Of a stretch of DNA of 64,000 nt, positions 45,949-57,422 are shown piece after piece. The translations under genes were made by a program, and so were the position numbers. The stretch is from positions 18,088,859 to 18,152,858 of the forward strand of contig NC_087081.1 in NCBI RefSeq assembly GCF_026151205.1. The letters run 5' to 3'. The notes beneath the pieces were generated by a model. It ran no database searches, had not been told where the DNA came from, and saw only the letters and a list, made by a program, of their open reading frames with translations. Every line of letters begins with the position of its first letter. Position 1 is the stretch's first letter. This stretch comes from Bolinopsis microptera (lineage: Eukaryota > Ctenophora > Tentaculata > Lobata > Bolinopsidae).

Positions 45949-46884
45949 TTAGTCTTCTGTTGAGGTTGAGAAGGAAATGCCAGATGGTCTGGACTTTAAG
46001 GATTTGGCAATTTTAGGAAGAATGGGGTCCCAGAGGGAACTACATTTGGGTGCGCGGTCTGTTCTGTTCATAGCTGGTTGTCGTATTTGTATAGCTGCGT
46101 GTTCTGTGAGGTCTAGTTGGGAGCGTGAGGTGAGGGATTTGAGGACTTCGATGTTGTTCCAGGAGATGGTGTGGCCGGTGGTCAGGGCATGATGTGCAGG
46201 GGCTGATTTGATTCTGTCTGTGGATTCGTCGATGGCGTTGTTGAGTCTGTAACATCGTTCGTGTTCTTTCATGCGGTGGACCAAGGGTCTGTAGGTCTGT
46301 CCGGCGTATTTGGAGGGGCACTGTGAGCAGGAAATTTCGTAGATGGTGTTGGGGGTGAGGTGAGTAGGGGGTGTGGTCTTCGTTTTGGTGAGGAGGTTGC
46401 GGAGGGAGGTAGCAGAGGAGTGGGTGACTTTGATGTCGTGTTGTCCGAGTATCTTGGAGATGGGTTTGGATAGGGAGGGATGGAAAGGAAGAGAAACACT
46501 AAGGGCATGTTCACGGGTCTGTCGGTTGAATGAGGCTAGGGATTGGTGGCGAGAGGGGTTGGTGAATTTCCGTTGTACTTCGTCCATGATGGTGGTGATG
46601 CGGTGAGGAGGGAAGCCGTTCTGGAGGCAAACGTGTCGTACTGTCTGGAGTTCGTCGTCAAGGTGTTGGGGTGAGCAGATGTTGTGGGCTCTTCTGGTCA
46701 GTGATCGGATGACTGCGTTCTTAGATGAGTTGGTGGTGCAGGAGGAGTACTTGGTGTAGAGGTTGGTGTGGGTGGGTTTTCTGTAGACTGATGCGGATTT
46801 GTCAGGGTGGATGAGAACGTCAAGGAAGGGTATAGTTCCGTCTGTAGAGGGATGTTCTTGGGTAAAGTTGAGGTCTTCAGGTCT
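45949..46884 (-). pseudogene. Penelope-like element, RT end plus GIY-YIG endonuclease, copy 2
   Basis: Second copy of 44638-45573 with the same protein over the 212 residues from the internal Met. It shares the same truncation point and downstream 3' UTR. A weak CTGACGA ... GAAA pattern in the 3' UTR does not form hammerhead stems. Confidence 0.9.
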
Positions 46885-47319
46885 TAATGTAATATGTTAT
46901 ATGTATTGTAATGTGATATGTATTGTAATGTGATATGTATTGTAATGTGATATGTATTGTAATGTAATGTGTATTTTAATGTAATATGTATTGTAATGTG
47001 ATATGTATTGTAATGTGATATGTATTGTAATGTAATGTGTATTTGAATGTAATATGTTATATGTATTGTAATGTGATATGTATTGTAATGTGATATGTAT
47101 TGTAATGTGATATGTATTGTAATGTAATGTGTATTTTAATGTAATATGTATTGTAATGTGATATGTATTGTAATGTGATATGTATTGTAATATAATACGT
47201 TATACGTATGGTAATGTATTATGTAATATGTATTGTAATGTAGAATGTGTTATGTTGTAATGAAATTTGTATTGTATCTTTTTGACCGAATAAAGAGCAG
47301 ATAAATTCGTGACATTGAA

Positions 47320-47440
47320 TATAATTCCTGTACTGCATTGTCAGCAGTACAGTCTTAACCTACTTGCTATTATATAATTCCTGTACTGCATTGTCAGCAG
47401 TACAGGAATTACTGTACTTAACCTACTTGCTATTATAAGC
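47320..47440. repeat. Duplicated hairpin CTGTACTGC/GCAGTACAG
   Basis: TTCCTGTACTGCATTGTCAG CAGTACAG occurs at 47326-47352 and again at 47379-47407, each able to fold into a 9-bp stem with a 7-nt loop. TTAACCTACTTGCTATTATA follows both. Confidence 0.85.
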
Positions 47441-48484
47441 CAATAATTTGACATGGCCACTAAAAACAGAGAAAATCTATTTTCCTTGTGTTCATCTATT
47501 GCCACTTAATGTAGCTGCGTCATATTTTAATGTAAATACACGATTTAACTCGACATTTAAAAGTTTGCAAATGAATAGAATTTAGTTTGTCGAGTTTTAT
47601 CAATCACTTAGAACTAGGACCAAGGCAAGAGTACATCGTAAATATATTAAATCGTACATTTTCTTTAATAGATTAAATACGTACTGTATTATTATATGTA
47701 ATCAGGCTAAGTAATGTATAACTAGCAGGAACCCGTATAACCCTAAAATGGTGTCAAGACTCAAGAGACTAAAATAATTATAACCTATTTAATTCGCGTT
47801 TTTGACACCACTCGGGGTCCAAATTTTGGGCTCTAAAACTCCTATTTCTTGGCCAATTCTTTATTTTTTCATGCTGATTTGGAGGCCATTAAGGCATTTG
47901 ACCCAGTCAAAAAGGTTTCAGTTGTATATCTTTTACGGTTTTTGTGGAAAGTAGCGTTAAAGTTGATGCCGTGGTGTCAGTAAAATGGTACGGATATATA
48001 TCGTCTCGCTTTATTATATAATATAGTAATATAGTAAGATGGTGTAATAAGTTAGTCAATTTAACATAATGGTGCAATTAGTAAGTCAATTCAACATACT
48101 GGTGCAGTTAGTTAGTCAATTCAACATCAGCTACATACTAGTTACCATGGTAACTAGTACAATAAGCGCAATAAAGACCTGTCAGCTGAACCCGGCTCTA
48201 ATAAAGTAATAAAAAACAGCATTCCTTTACACAGAACACGTGATCCATAACAAGGTGTCACAAGTGCGAACTGTAGCCTGTAAACCCCCCCTCCCGTCAC
48301 AAGGTGTCACAAGGTGTCACATAACCAAGTTAATGGGTTAAGGAAGGCAAAGATCTCTTAAAATACAGAGTGTGACAACAGAATTTTAAGTGAACTTAAA
48401 TAATCAGTGTATTCTTAGCATGCTCTGAATTAATACCATGGTTGTTAAGTAACATTTCAAGTACAACATTTATTTCAGTGAGAG
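47441..48484. other. Non-coding stretch
   Basis: AT-rich, with small direct repeats (GGTGCAATTAGTAAGTCAAT-type at 48050-48125 and CACAAGGTGT at 48250-48320). I looked here for upstream guanylate kinase exons and found none. Confidence 0.45.
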
Positions 48485-48486
48485 TG

Positions 48487-49438
48487 CTCAGTGTACTGAA
48501 GCCTAGCAACCAGTGTACTGTAGCCTAGCAACCAGTGTACTGTAGCCTAGCAACCAGTGTACTGTAGCCTGTAAACCAGTGTACTGTAGCCTAGCAACCA
48601 GTGTTACTGTAGCCTAGCAACCAGTGTACTGTAGCCTAGCAACCAGTGTACTGTAGCCTAGCAACCAGTGTACTGTAGCCTAGCAACCAGTGTACTGTAG
48701 CCTAGCAACCAGTGTACTGTAGCCTAGCAACCAGTGTACTGTAGCCTAGCAACCAGTGTACTGTAGCCTAGCAACCAGTGTACTGTAGCCTAGCAACCAG
48801 TGTACTGTAGCCTGTAAACCAGTGTACTGTAGCCTGTAAACCAGTGTACTGTAGCCTAGCAACCAGTGTACTGTAGCCTAGCAACCAGTGAACTGTAGCC
48901 TGTAAACCAGTGTACTGTAGCCTAGCAACCAGTGCACTGTAGCCTGTAAACCAGTGTACTGTAGCCTAGCAACCATTGCACTGTAGCCTGTAAACCAGGG
49001 TACTGTAGCCTAGCAACCAGTGTACTGTAGCCTGTAAACCAGTGTACTGTAGCCTAGCAACCAGTGTACTGTAGCCTAGCAACCAGTGTACTGTAGCCTA
49101 GCAACCAGTGTACTGTAGCCTGTAAACCAGTGTACTGTAGCCTAGCAACCAGTGTACTGTAGCCTGTAAACCAGTGTACTGTAGCCTGTAAACCAGTGTA
49201 CTGTAGCCTAGCAACCAGTGTACTGTAGCCTAGCAACCAGTGTACTGTAGCCTGTAAACCAGTGTACTGTAGCCTAGCAACCAGTGTACTGTAGCCTAGC
49301 AACCAGTGTACTGTAGCCTAGCAACCAGTGTACTGTAGCCTAGCAACCAGTGTACTGTAGCCTGTAAACCAGTGTACTGTAGCCTGTAAACCAGTGTACT
49401 GTAGCCTAGCAACCAGTGTACTGTAGCCTAGCAACCAG
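48487..49438. repeat. 22-bp minisatellite ending in an acceptor
   Basis: About 43 copies of CAGTGTACTGTAGCCTAGCA AC with a TGTAAAC variant. The last unit runs directly into the exon at 49439 and supplies its acceptor CTAGCAACCAG. Every unit ends in an acceptor-like CCAG. Minus frames through it (ATVHWLLGYSTLVARLQYTG) arise only because unit length and composition avoid stops. Confidence 0.96.
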
Positions 49439-49513
49439 GTGTTATTCAGGACTGATAATGTTCTAAAAAAGTTTGGCCGAAGTGTTGGAATTCTGTTATA
49501 TTCAAAATCCAAG
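49439..49513 (+). CDS. Gene X candidate exon 1 of 7 (unknown product)
   Basis: 75 nt, 25 codons, open in one frame: VLFRTDNVLKKFGRSVGILL then YSKSK. The acceptor is the end of the 22-bp array. The donor AAG|GTCTCT is weak. Phase 0 at both ends fits the exon at 50031. Basic and hydrophobic residues alternate as in a folded domain, but I recognise no family. Upstream exons are not seen. Confidence 0.4.
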
Positions 49514-50030
49514 GTCTCTAGAATTCCAAGATGGTGATTTAAAAATTTGATACTTGTTGGAATCAAACCTGATTCCTTGTCCAGAAACCATAAGTTTTAA
49601 CTTTCAACCCAAAATCCCTCATGAACTACCTAATCTAAATTAAATTTAGACCACTCCAGAATAGCTACGAGTCGTGTTTTTTCTCCCTACTGATGGACAG
49701 TTGGATCAAGCGAGTGATCTGTCAGAATAGATGCTCCAGGGTGCGCTCTTGCTAAGGGTTCTTCCTGTGCAGCATGTGTAAGTCATTGATAAAATACATT
49801 TCTGCAGTAAAATATTTTTATATATAATAAGATATCAATCATCTTTATTAGCAATCAAGAAAATATTGCCTGCCTATCTTGGTCTCTCATAAAGTTCAAT
49901 TTATCCAAGGTTGAAACTTGAAAGTTCTGACATTAAACCGGGACTCCCAAATTAAAATCTATAAATATCTGAGCAGGGCTTCCTGTTATAAATTGTAATT
50001 CTGGTAATTACAAATCGCAACAGGAGACAG

Positions 50031-50109
50031 GTTGTTATGAGAGTAGAAAACAACACAAATCTGGACGAGTCTGTGACTGACGAGTGGGTTGAAGAGTGTG
50101 GTACCCCAG
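50031..50109 (+). CDS. Gene X candidate exon 2
   Basis: 79 nt after GGAGACAG and before donor CCCAG|GTAACA. Encodes VVMRVENNTNLDESVTDEWV then EECGTP plus one base. Enters phase 0 and leaves phase 1. Composition is strongly protein-like (acidic, with a W and a C). Confidence 0.5.
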
Positions 50110-50347
50110 GTAACAGGGCTCCCCCCACCAACATAGCACGCAGAACTGGGTAACGTCCCCATCCCCTCCCCAGATTCTCTTATCATATGAACGATGTTTC
50201 CACAATCCTTCTCCATCATCTAGGTACTGAGATTTGACTTATAAACCAATATCAGAATGGTTCGAATTTGTCAAGTTTCACGGCCCTTTCTCAAAGACAA
50301 GAAATTACATTGTAGTTATTTGCTAGTAGTATGTTGATATCTGCTAG

Positions 50348-50457
50348 TATTTGATCTCTCAAAACTGGAGGAACTATTTATAAATGTCGTGTTCCTGAAT
50401 CCATATCACTACCAGTCTAGGAACCACGTGCCGGTCACAGATAAACACGACCAGAAA
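50348..50457 (+). CDS. Gene X candidate exon 3
   Basis: Starts after CTGCTAG with two bases that complete the phase-1 codon of exon 2, then FDLSKLEELFINVVFLNPYH and YQSRNHVPVTDKHDQK. The donor chosen is AAA|GTTAGT (phase 0). The frame also reads on to a TAG at 50581-50583 (VSPGHDPPSYLEQLSDISEQ ...), which looks equally protein-like. So either this is alternative splicing with a shorter C-terminus, or the donor lies further right. Confidence 0.5.
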
Positions 50458-50801
50458 GTTAGTCCCGGACATGACCCACCCAGCTACCTGGAGCAGCTGT
50501 CTGACATTTCTGAGCAGTGGACGAGAACGAACACAGCTACACTGTGGTCCTGGTCCTCCTATAACCTCAGCATGCAGATCTAGATTGCGTGACTACTGCC
50601 GATCTGGTTGACAGTATTACTAATCCTCAGAGAACAGTACTACACTTGCACAATTCACATCGTGCCACCGTGGTGTAAAATGCATCTACTTGCTTAGTGT
50701 CAATGTTTTCAGTTTTATCTGAAAAAACCAATTGGAGACCTTAAGTCGATACAAAAAACCTTGTTTTATAAAAAATTAGTGGACACAGAAACGCTAATCA
50801 G

Positions 50802-50949
50802 GTGTGGAAGATACTGTCAAGTAACTACAGTGAAGCTATCCGAAATGCAGCAGCAAGAATCCTCAGCAACAGATTCGAACTGGTATTTACAGCAAGCGAG
50901 AGTCCCCAACATGTCCATGGTAGTAGAACTTATCAAAGCTTCACAGCAC
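50802..50949 (+). CDS. Gene X candidate exon 4
   Basis: After ACGCTAATCAG, phase 0: VWKILSSNYSEAIRNAAARI, LSNRFELVFTASESPQHVHG, SRTYQSFTA, then one base before donor GTGGGT. An alanine-rich amphipathic helix is likely near the start. A second plus frame overlaps but has less natural composition. Confidence 0.45.
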
Positions 50950-51943
50950 GTGGGTTGCCAAATACCTGCAGACAAGACGTGTTCAGCCACAATCGTGCGC
51001 AGCTCGATTCTAGTTTAGCGCATGAGCGCACCTGCGTGGTGCGCGCAGAAAAAGTTGAACGGTGGTTCAGCGCTGCGACCTGCTGAAAGTTGCACCTTGA
51101 TTGGAAATGTGGTGACGCTGGGTAACGATGCAATTCCCATCTCTTGTCTCCCATATCCGGTAGTTGGTTTTTAAACCTTCAAATATTACACCTGCTCATT
51201 ATCAATAATAACATTATGTTTATATAAGGCACACTGAGGGGCATATCCTAACAAATTACCAATACCCCGACTTTTTTATAGTCCTGTGTGTCAGGAATAC
51301 GCGGAGTTCTGACATTTAATAGTGCAACAATCTAAACCCTACAATCTGAACCCCATCATTTCACAGCAAAGACAGTCCCCAGCATCTCACTGCGGGCAGC
51401 CAATACAATCTCCACTTGTTCCGTTACTTCGCTCTCCTCATCTGGACAACAAAGAAACAACTGCTGATCTTTTAACTATGTAAAGTTCTCACTGCAGCAC
51501 TGCCGCACGGTAGATACCACCGATCCTACCTACTTTCTGTATTTAATATTGGAGTCCTCGAAAATGAGTGGATCTTCTTCAAAGCTTCGTAACGAAAGTG
51601 GGTCTAATTTAACCTTTTACCGAGTTTGTTCCCGTTCATTAGCTGCTTTAAATAGTTTGTAATGCGGGTTTAAATTCATCACAGACTATAATTTAGATTT
51701 TCAACTTTACCAAAAGTATATATACAATACCACCTACAGAATGCAAAACAGATTCCGGCACCAAAATTATTTAGCTCTATGAAGAACTGGGTGTCGATTT
51801 ACTGGATCTTCACGTCTAAAATTTAACAACAACTAATAGTAATAGGTTTACCTTTTATAGCTATATTGTATCTAACTTCTCGGTAGCCGTAACTATCAAA
51901 TAATCTGCAACTAAAGCAGCATGAAATCTCTTTCACCTCCCAG

Positions 51944-52089
51944 GTAAAACGACACAGTACTATCAGTCTGCACCGGACTGGACGAAGCTGAGACAGTCCA
52001 TGTTGAGACACACTCAACATGTTTTGAGCGTACTCATCAAGAGCAGCATCCTCGGTCTCCATCCTGCCTCCAATGCTCTGGCTCCTCGG
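51944..52089 (+). CDS. Gene X candidate exon 5
   Basis: An excellent acceptor (TCTCTTTCACCTCCCAG) precedes two bases that complete the phase-1 codon of exon 4. Encodes KTTQYYQSAPDWTKLRQSML, RHTQHVLSVLIKSSILGLHP, ASNALAPR. A weak donor (CG|GTGATA) just before the in-frame TGA at 52090 gives phase 2. The minus strand is also open here (a 93-codon frame at 51823-52104), but without matching splice sites in phase. Confidence 0.45.
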
Positions 52090-52488
52090 TGATAGAAGCT
52101 TCACACCTGGGATTCAGTGAGAACCTCCTGCAGGTTTGGGGATCTTATGGTTGCATGTGTCAAGTTGTAAAAATTGGGGTTTAAATTATAAAGTTGATGT
52201 TAATGACTGCCATGTTTGATGTTATCCGTTGTCGTGAATTATTGCTTGTAGAAACGGTTCTTTGATAATTTAGCAGTATTACACGCCATATTGGTAATAA
52301 TAACCGCAAAACCCCAACCAAGGCTAGTGCACTGTGCACCATTGAACGTTATTTATACATATTTAACGTATAATTTTTATAATCTAATTGTTAAATATTA
52401 TCCATTATAATATAATATCTACAGTGTGGTCTTATATTATAGTCTTAATCTAACAATAACTTCAATAGTTCAGTGATTGTAAGTCGGT

Positions 52489-52581
52489 TAGATCGACCGA
52501 TCGAAGCCTGTAAGATAGTCGTGCCGCTACAGCAGTTTCACGACAAGATAAGCTCCTCTCCTCTGAACTCAATGATTATCG
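52489..52581 (+). CDS. Gene X candidate exon 6
   Basis: Encodes RLDRPIEACKIVVPLQQFHD then KISSSPLNSMII plus one base before a strong donor (ATCG|GTAAGA). Two acceptors are possible. ATTGTAAG at 52488 fits the phase-2 donor of exon 5. TAGTTCAG at 52473 has a better branch and pyrimidine context but requires a phase-1 donor. Leaves in phase 1, as exon 7 requires. Confidence 0.5.
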
Positions 52582-52748
52582 GTAAGAAAAGAAGTGATTT
52601 ATAACGCGGGCAAGCAGAAGTTATAGAGAAGATGTGTATGGCAGTTTGTCATCCTCATTTACAGATCACTTAGTACAAAATACTCTATAATATTATTTTA
52701 TCAAACTTCCATCTTAAAATCCAGCTCTAATTCCCTTTATCATTACAG

Positions 52749-52895
52749 AAGAAGGAGAGAAAGACGGAGCAGTTCCAGGAGTATCTGGTCCTCCCTGACC
52801 GTACCAGCTCCGTGGGCTGCTGGCCGACGTCGAGAACCATACACCCTGTACGAGATTAACCTACAAGTTTAAAGACAAACCGTTTACAATACCAG
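52749..52895 (+). CDS. Gene X candidate exon 7, with in-frame TGA
   Basis: After a strong acceptor (CCTTTATCATTACAG), 147 nt stay open in the phase set by exon 6 except for one TGA at 52796-52798. Before it reads EEGEKDGAVPGVSGPP; after it reads PYQLRGLLADVENHTPCTRL, TYKFKDKPFTIP. The donor is CCAG|GTGCTA. CGA to TGA by CpG deamination is the simplest cause, making this allele a null or the gene a pseudogene. A single indel that switches frame near 52797 is the other option. No SECIS-like element was identified for selenocysteine. Confidence 0.45.
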
Positions 52896-53939
52896 GTGCT
52901 AGAAAGCTTGTAATCTGAGATTTGATCCTAGGATGTGCTACACATCCGACCTATGATAAGTAAAAAACGTGGAAAGGAAAATGTTAATTGATAATTAAGT
53001 TTTCATCTCAGTTGTGCGAGACTATTTTCAATTTTTATCAGTGAAACTCATGTCCTGTATCATTTCTTGACAGATCCTACCCCCAGCATTTAAATTAAAT
53101 TCTCAACTACCCCTTGATATTACTACCCCTAGGTGATAATCTATGCGGGGGCCAAGCACAACTCTCGCAAAGTCCAAGTACATAGGACGGGCGGGGGGGG
53201 GTGGAGTGGGGGCGGGGGGGGGTGGTGAGTGGTGGGGTTGAGAGTCGGGGCTTTTAGTGATGCGTAAGGGATCGGTGGTGTATGGGGGTGGGTGAGTTGG
53301 CCAACCGACCAATCAAGTTGAATGAGACACGTTAACATTCTCCTTCGAATGAGAAGTGGTAGAGAACAACAACACACCTGAAAGAGCTATCTGGGGCTTT
53401 TCCGCTTGCGCGGTCAGGCAACAGGATCAGGTACTCAGCGAGCTATAAGAGGTGTTTATTACAGTGCAGTCCGTTTTTATCATTCAAATGTTTTCCTTTG
53501 ATTTCATTGATACGCCAATTAATGATATTTAATCGAATTTTCATGATTCTGAAACTAAATAAGCTATAACTATAAGTTTTATTTTGTTATTGTTTTGATG
53601 TATAAAAGAACCGACACGATGCTTGGTGGTTTTCATCTCTATCTAGAGTTTAATTAAATATAATTGACATCTTGACGTAATAGAGAAATAAAAATACCAT
53701 GTCATAACGTTTTGGGATATGTGGCGAAGAGTAGGTTCTTGTAGTAGGTTAATCCGGAAATAACTAATATACACAAAACAAACTGGCCACTATCATTTCA
53801 ATTGATAAAAGCTATTTTTTGGATAAAAAGAATATTATATATCATACATTGTATATATATTAGTATATTATATCATGATTGTAAAAGTTACTCTCATAAG
53901 CTATCGGGGGAATGCAACGTCAATTAATTCAGTATTCCA
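52896..53939. other. Non-coding, with a G-rich block
   Basis: G-rich, low-complexity sequence at 53185-53300 is strand-asymmetric, and its Pro-rich minus frames are artefacts. A possible exon near 53385-53430 (GCTTTTCCGCTTGCGCGG) has no supporting phase. Otherwise nothing is seen. Confidence 0.4.
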
Positions 53940-56046
53940 TAAAAAACCCCAAACTGACATTGACATTAATTGACATTAATTGACATTAATTGTCATTAAT
54001 TGACATTAATTGACCTTATTGACATTAATTTGTCTTGAAAAGTTGAGATTATCATTATCGATAAATATTCAAGATATTCACGATTATTTAAGTTTAGACC
54101 GTTCAAAAAAAAACAAAATGTCCTGAATAATTATGAGTATGTTTCTTATTTGATTGATCCCTTAGTTCAAGACCACCAAAAAAATTTCAGCTTCCAACTT
54201 TCATCTTCGTCCCACCGGCCTACGCCCATATTTTTTATTGGTTACTTATACAGCTAAAATATCTAGAATCGGCTTTTTTTAGTATGAAGGAGTTATGTTA
54301 GCGTTTTAAGATTCACGATTTTACCGATTGTACACGATTAAAAAATTATTTGTTATACTGGAATAATACAATTTAAAATAAAAAATAAATCACTTCCCTC
54401 TGAAGTAGAACAGAGATGGGAGAGCTTCAAACATGGCGATGGAGGGAAAGCCGGTGGTCTCACCGCTTGGAGGTAAATTAATACCCGAATCGCGATGGTA
54501 AAATTTTATGATATGAGACTCCAAGTAAAAAATAACACAAAAAATAAAAAGTGAATGTTGTCAGTGTAGTGAATCGGAGGCAACATTAATAAAGACGTAT
54601 ACACTTAAGAACGTTTCAAATTCTAGTCCCCATCTTGTTTTAAATACTCACAAAAAAAAACACACAAAAAAAACACACAAACGTCCCCAAAACATTAACG
54701 TCAATTATATTTCCCTAGTTTGAAATTAACTTATTTTATGAAATTGATACATTCAAGAAGATTACGTGAATTACATGGTGAGCCATCCATGATCCCCATT
54801 TTAGGCCCTAGGTTTTGTATAAATGAGCAAATGGGTTTTCTTAAATCTCTTTCAAATAGTGAAATTGACAAAATATGATACGCGGACATCATGATCCAGA
54901 GATAATTTTAAAATTTTGGATGCATAAAAACCAACTTATCTATCTTGGTCTTAGACATTGAGAATTTTAGGATATAGAATCTGCAATGATCTACTTTGAC
55001 TTGCTAAACCGGCGATAAACATCAACAGGAATGTTTCTTAAGTAGCCTCACTGCAATACATCCAGTAAAGTAACTAAATAAGTAAAAACAAGGTTAATAC
55101 TTTCAAACGAAAAGACCATTGGTTCCTTAATGTTGACACTTGTGATCAATCTTTATTGTTTTTTCTACTCACATACGAATACATTTTTATTTTTCCTGCA
55201 ACACAAACAGTTTTTTTGCAGCAAAGGATGGTAAAAAACAGCAAACCATCACACACAGGGTAATACAATACATTAAATATGGTTGAACACGTGAAATATA
55301 TACTTGTCTAAACACTTTGGCTGGTACTAAGAACTTATGGATAGAGTGAGCCGCAAGAATTTTGAAACTTGCGTTTTATTATCATTGGTAATATGATCAT
55401 CCACGTTAAATAAATTAATAATGACTCCCAAAAATTTACACTTATTCACTTGATTAAACTGGTTGTTAAGTACTCAACAAACCTTTGATTCTTAGGAAAA
55501 CTTATACTACTTCCGAATTCCATAACACGCATTTTTCAAAATAAATAATTAACCCCTATTTAAGCAGCAATAGTCCGTGAATCTTTGATAATACCTCATT
55601 AGCATTTTTTTTGTAGAGTAAAATTTCGGTCTTTAATTGAAGAAATTCGTTATTCCAAGATATAAATGTCATGAAGGCATTAGGCGTTTAATGTGGGATT
55701 TAAGTCTGATTATGTTGAAACCACTCCCTTGGATGGCCACGGCCCATTTAAAAATTAAAATTTTCGGAAAACCCGTATTTATTTAGTTTTATTGTTTTAC
55801 TGACCTGAATTTTTTTTCACTTTTCACAATTCCATATGTGATAATAGTGAATAAATGAGATGATATAAACGTTTCTAAATGCTAAAAATATGGTAGAACT
55901 ACATAATCTCTGGTCGAAAACTATCGTGTCAATTAATGTCAGTATTTCCCAAAATTTTGCAAACTGACATTGACATTAATTGCATTAATTTGAAAAAACC
56001 CCAATAAAAAATTGACATTAATTGACATTAATTGACATTAATTGAA
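53940..56046. repeat. Paired TGACATTAAT arrays 2 kb apart
   Basis: 10-bp TTGACATTAA repeats lie at 53961-54035 and 55960-56045. Both are preceded by a similar flank (GTCAATTAAT ... CAGTATT ... CAAACTGACATTGACATTAA). They are in direct orientation. The 1.9 kb between is AT-rich and non-coding apart from the small candidate exon at 54433, so this could be a long-terminal-repeat-like or duplicated structure. Confidence 0.6.
54433..54472 (+). CDS. Candidate first coding exon, product unknown
   Basis: ATG in a strong start context (CAAACATGGCG) followed by MAMEGKPVVSPLG and a good donor (GGAG|GTAAAT), leaving phase 1. The region is locally GC-richer than its flanks. It might start the membrane-protein gene whose exons appear at 62167 and 62563, but intermediate exons were not found. 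Confidence 0.35.
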
Positions 56047-57422
56047 CGGTGCATCACCCCTAAGCCTATCCGTGCCGGGGTCCAAAAGCATAATTTCAAA
56101 GACAGAATCGTTTAAAACTGAACTACTGGAGACCTATTTTAAATTAACTTCAGAGAAGTTTATCTTATTAAATGAGGTACTCTTTAAATCAAAGTGTACC
56201 GTCATTATAAAGAAGTGATTGACCCTTAAATTCTACTTGACTTCATTAAAAACAAAGATCCATTTATCAAATTTCACATCTAAACTAACGATTGAATCAT
56301 CCAAGTAATTATAGGAACTGAGCCATTCCGTAAGGAATGGAGCGGGAAATAATAGCATGTTCTTCTGCTTCAGTGTTTTGTACTGACTAGTGATGCTATC
56401 AGATAGCAAATGAACTATCAAGAGTGTCTACTCTTTACTCTAATAAATCATTCATTCTAAATCCTAGTTCTAGCTTATTCAGAGTTTATCAGACATTGTG
56501 ATTCTATTTCGAATTTCGTCTTTTAGAAGAATCTAGATTATCACTCTGCACGCATGCCCGCCTAACACTGACTTACATTGGTACTTTCACTTCCCAGACC
56601 CCTTTCAATATTTCTCAGAAAGACTTTCTACAGTGCACATCTTTGCTGATCTTATATTCGTGTTCATTCTATTATAGCAATACGCAAGTAGGCAACTAGA
56701 ATAGAAACGAAAGACCGCCACAAAATCGCCACTCTCTGTTTAGGATCCCAGATGGTACCATCTACGACTATTGAGAGGAGGATTCAGGAGAATATATTTA
56801 ATAAAATGTCTAATGTGTTTTTATGTAATACTAATAAAAGAGCGCTCAAAGAACCTAAAACTCCCACTGTAATTTTAATAAGATGTATATTGTATAATGT
56901 GTGTCCTGTACGGGTTTTTGAGTGTTTGTATATGTGTGTGTCATGTTTGCGAGATTCAGAATAAAATTTTACATTTTTAAAGCAACATTGGAAATGTTTG
57001 ACAGTGTACAGTAAACTGTGCGACCCTTCCTGAATCTGGTGTAAAAACCCTGTTTGCTACTGTATACACGTTTTATTTGTATACATATCAAATATACCTG
57101 CATGCACGATGTGCCAAACAGCTCACGTTAGGCATAGCTCCTGTCCTCAGTAACATTAGATAGCAGCAATGTATAGTTTGATTAGATCAGAGTTGAACGT
57201 GGAGGTAATATTCGTGAAAATTTTGTTGATTTATTAAAGCCGTTCTGACATAACTTACCAAAGAATGTTTTAGATATCTGTCCATTAAAAAGTGAAAATT
57301 CTATCAAATGTCAGAGCAAAGTAAATTAATCAAATAATTGCTCTGAAAATTCGTGCCGAATACTATCAAATAATTCAATCTTTCGAGTTTCAACTCTCTA
57401 ATATTTTCCCCATTGAATAAAA
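56047..57422. other. Non-coding, with one doubtful ORF
   Basis: A minus frame at 56233-56421 (VHLLSDSITSQYKTLKQKNM ... FDKWIFVF) resembles the SDG-x-x-xQYK segment seen in some transposase or retroelement proteins, but it is too short to place. A plus frame at 56752-56964 follows an acceptor-like GATCCCAG but shows no features. Confidence 0.35.

Larger units (their letters stand above)
44400..47021. repeat. 1311-bp tandem duplication containing a PLE fragment
   Basis: Everything from about 44400 to 45710 recurs at about 45711-47021 with a constant 1311-bp offset. One substitution was seen (A at 45229, G at the matching site near 46540). Both units have the same PLE breakpoint into the 17-bp array, so duplication occurred after the truncation. 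Confidence 0.93.

Noticed and set aside
51357-51450. Minus-strand terminal exon (EESEVTEQVEIVLAARSEML, stop TGA) after acceptor TTTGTTGTCCAG
   Set aside because: Attractive acceptor and composition, and a faint echo of the guanylate kinase TETEE helix, but it ends in a stop before the real C-terminal exon, lies in an intron of the plus-strand gene model, and has no partner exon in phase.
51564-51662. Plus frame MSGSSSKLRNESGSNLTFYR as a first exon
   Set aside because: Short, inside the intron of gene X, with no supported donor leading to a recognised exon.
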